Below, in pieces: positions 6,157-7,819 of a DNA stretch of 7,819 nt. The stretch lies in contig NZ_JAHAHH010000061.1 of NCBI RefSeq assembly GCF_018373335.1, positions 1-7,819 on the forward strand. The letters are read 5' to 3'. Each line of letters opens with the position of its first letter. Positions within the stretch are counted from its first letter, which is position 1. Source of the stretch: Negativicoccus succinicivorans (GTDB taxonomy: Bacteria; Bacillota; Negativicutes; Veillonellales; Negativicoccaceae). The notes under the pieces were generated by a model. It was not told where the DNA came from. It did no database searches and saw only the letters and a program-made list of their open reading frames with translations. The position numbers and the translations under genes are program-made.

Positions 6157-6188
6157 AAAAGCAAGAGAACGGGAAGGGACTGAGTATT

Positions 6189-7784
6189 TTGTTATGGGAT
6201 GAAGATTACCGCGCCGAGCAGGTCGGTCTGATCGACCTGGGTTCGAACTCCGCACGCATGGTCGTGATGGCGATCGAGCCGAATGACGCGTATCGACTTG
6301 TCTATCAGGATAAGCAGCTGGTCCGCTTGAGTGAAGGAATGCAGGCCGCGGGCCGTCTCACCGAGGAAGCCATGGCGAGAACGCTTGCCGCGTTGCAAAA
6401 TTTTTCGCATACCGCTGAACTGCTCGGCGTCGAGCAGATGTTGGCCGTCGCCACCGCGGCGATGCGCAGCGCGGATAACGGCATTTTATTTCGCGATGAA
6501 ATCGAATCCAAAACCGATATTCCGCTCACGATCATCAACGGTCGTGAGGAAGCGCGTCTCGGCTATTTAGGCGTCATCAACACATTGCCGTACGAAGACT
6601 TCGTGCTCTTCGACCTGGGCGGCGCCAGCACCGAAGTATCACTGGTGCGCAACCGACGGTTAAAGGAGACGGTGAGCCTGCCGATCGGCGCGCTCACGCT
6701 GACGGAAAAATTCGGCACGCAAGACGAAGTCACTCCCAAAGCCCTCAAGGCGATGAGCGCCTATATCCACAAAATGTTGCGCCGATTACCCCATATCGAA
6801 GACACGGGGCTGCCGCTCATCGGCATCGGCGGCACGGTGCGCAATTTGGCGAAAATCCATCAACGTCTGGTCTCGTATCCCATTCCCAAACTTCATCACT
6901 ATACGATGACGCCGGACGCCATTTACGACATGACGAAAATGTTCGCGAACCGCAATCTCAAAGAACGCGCGCAAATCTCGGGCCTCGGTCGCGATCGCGC
7001 GGATATTATCACCGCCGGCGCGTTCCTGATTCAAACCTTACTGCAGTTTACAAGCGCGGAACAACTCATTATCAGCGGCAATGGCTTGCGCGAAGGCTTA
7101 TTTTTCAACTACTACGCCATGACGCGCCGCCAAGGTCAGCACTTTCCCGAAAGCCTGCTGCGGCAAAGCGTGGAAAATTTCCGCAATACGCTGCCGCTCG
7201 GTAATGAAGAACAAATGCAATACATCACGAAGATGGCGTTGAAACTGTATGACGGTCTGCAACCCCTGCACGGTTTTCCCGCCCGCTATCGGGAATGGCT
7301 GGAAACGACCTGCCGTTTGCATGATGTCGGCATGATGATTAACTACTACAGTCACGCGCAACACAGCGCTTACATCATTGCGAACTCGCCGTTGTACGGC
7401 CTCACGCATCGCGAGCAGGCGACCTGCGCGCTCATCGCGGCGTTTCAGGACGGCATTTCCAATAAATTACGCCGCTTCGCCCAGTTCGCAAAACTCCTGA
7501 CCGCAGAGGATCTGACTGTCGTCAAGCAGCTTTCCACCTTGCTCGCGATTGTCAAAGCGTTTGACGCGACCTACGATGAAAGCGTCACATCGCTCGCCGT
7601 CTCGCAGCCGGACGAAACGCACGCGGTGCTGCACCTCACCGCCCGTTCCGCCACCGATATTCCGCTGGTCAACGCAAATATCGAGCCCCATATTAAAGAA
7701 TGCAATGAAGAGTATCCCTTTACCCTCAGCGTCGAATGGGATAACGCCGAAAAAACGCCGGAGACATACGATACGTTGGCGTAA
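6189..7784 (+). CDS. ppx: Exopolyphosphatase / pppGpp phosphatase (Ppx/GppA family), catalytically intact
   Basis: The family removes terminal phosphate from polyphosphate (Ppx) or from pppGpp (GppA); sequence alone does not separate the two. The 531-residue protein has all core motifs: phosphate-1 IDLGSNSARMVV (15-26), ATAAMRSADNG (88-98), catalytic-Glu motif INGREEARLGYLG (116-128), phosphate-2 FDLGGASTEV (141-150), IGIGGTVRNLA (211-221), RADIITAGA (270-278) and SGNGLREGLF (296-305). The C-terminal HD-like domain has RLHDVG (376-381) and HAQHSAYII (389-397). The domain lacks the later histidine seen in E. coli Ppx (AAFQDG instead of RYHRK). The start is a TTG at 6189 with GGGAAGGGA at 6171-6179, 9 bases upstream. 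The ATG at 6194 is out of frame and stops at once, and the next in-frame ATG (residue 24) would cut phosphate-1. The position opposite ppk1 favours the polyphosphatase role. Confidence 0.93.
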   Translation: MLWDEDYRAEQVGLIDLGSNSARMVVMAIEPNDAYRLVYQDKQLVRLSEGMQAAGRLTEEAMARTLAALQNFSHTAELLGVEQMLAVATAAMRSADNGILFRDEIESKTDIPLTIINGREEARLGYLGVINTLPYEDFVLFDLGGASTEVSLVRNRRLKETVSLPIGALTLTEKFGTQDEVTPKALKAMSAYIHKMLRRLPHIEDTGLPLIGIGGTVRNLAKIHQRLVSYPIPKLHHYTMTPDAIYDMTKMFANRNLKERAQISGLGRDRADIITAGAFLIQTLLQFTSAEQLIISGNGLREGLFFNYYAMTRRQGQHFPESLLRQSVENFRNTLPLGNEEQMQYITKMALKLYDGLQPLHGFPARYREWLETTCRLHDVGMMINYYSHAQHSAYIIANSPLYGLTHREQATCALIAAFQDGISNKLRRFAQFAKLLTAEDLTVVKQLSTLLAIVKAFDATYDESVTSLAVSQPDETHAVLHLTARSATDIPLVNANIEPHIKECNEEYPFTLSVEWDNAEKTPETYDTLA

Positions 7785-7795
7785 ATCAAAGCAAT

Positions 7796-7819
7796 AAAAA
7801 AAGAGACCGTACGGTCTCT
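7796..7819 (+). terminator. Probable intrinsic terminator of ppx (cut by window edge)
   Basis: Seven A (7796-7802) lead into a perfect palindrome, AGAGACCGTACGGTCTCT (7802-7819), which folds as a 7-base-pair stem with a GTAC loop. It begins 11 bases past the ppx stop. The U-run expected on the plus strand would lie just beyond the window. The A-run means it could also act on the minus strand. Confidence 0.75.

Noticed and set aside
5386..6183. Plus-strand open frame of 265 codons antisense to the Ppx/GppA-like gene
   Set aside because: It spans the divergent promoter region and shows no family motif, so it is a shadow of the minus-strand gene.

Overview
The window looks like ordinary chromosome from a moderately GC-rich member of the Bacillota. 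The gene content and sequence style suggest the Negativicutes (Veillonella, Megasphaera or Dialister relatives), but that is an inference from memory of the families and was not tested by a search. Supporting signs are the lspA-RluA pair, a membrane-anchored DUF348-G5-3D cell-wall protein, strong purine-rich ribosome binding sites, sigma-A-type promoters, and AT-rich gaps between GC-richer genes. I see no insertion sequence, prophage, tRNA, rRNA or CRISPR array.

Layout, left to right. (1) Minus strand, 1-823: an RluA-family pseudouridine synthase, cut by the left edge, overlaps lspA by 4 bases. A promoter lies just upstream of lspA at about 860-868. (2) 923-948: a strong hairpin terminator that serves the next minus-strand gene and has T-runs on both strands. 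(3) 947-1924, minus: a 3D-domain cell-wall protein with its own near-consensus promoter at 1946-1974. (4) 1925-2311: a gene-free stretch crowded with inverted repeats, including a 90-base nested hairpin element that may be an unrecognised structured RNA, or a 3' UTR or terminator structure. (5) 2312-6012, minus: a two-gene operon in which a Ppx/GppA-like protein is translated first and overlaps polyphosphate kinase ppk1 by an ATGA junction. (6) 6013-6188: a divergent promoter region. (7) 6189-7784, plus: a second Ppx/GppA-family protein with intact catalytic motifs. A palindromic terminator follows at the right edge.

The biological centre is the polyphosphate locus. Ppk1 has its catalytic histidines and makes polyphosphate from ATP. 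The plus-strand Ppx/GppA protein has the motifs needed to hydrolyse polyphosphate or pppGpp. The Ppx/GppA protein encoded just before ppk1 keeps the overall fold but has lost much of both phosphate-binding motifs. It may therefore be a non-catalytic partner, sensor or regulator of Ppk1. That, together with the nested hairpin element at 2071-2160, is the most interesting content here. The other genes are housekeeping or cell-envelope genes.
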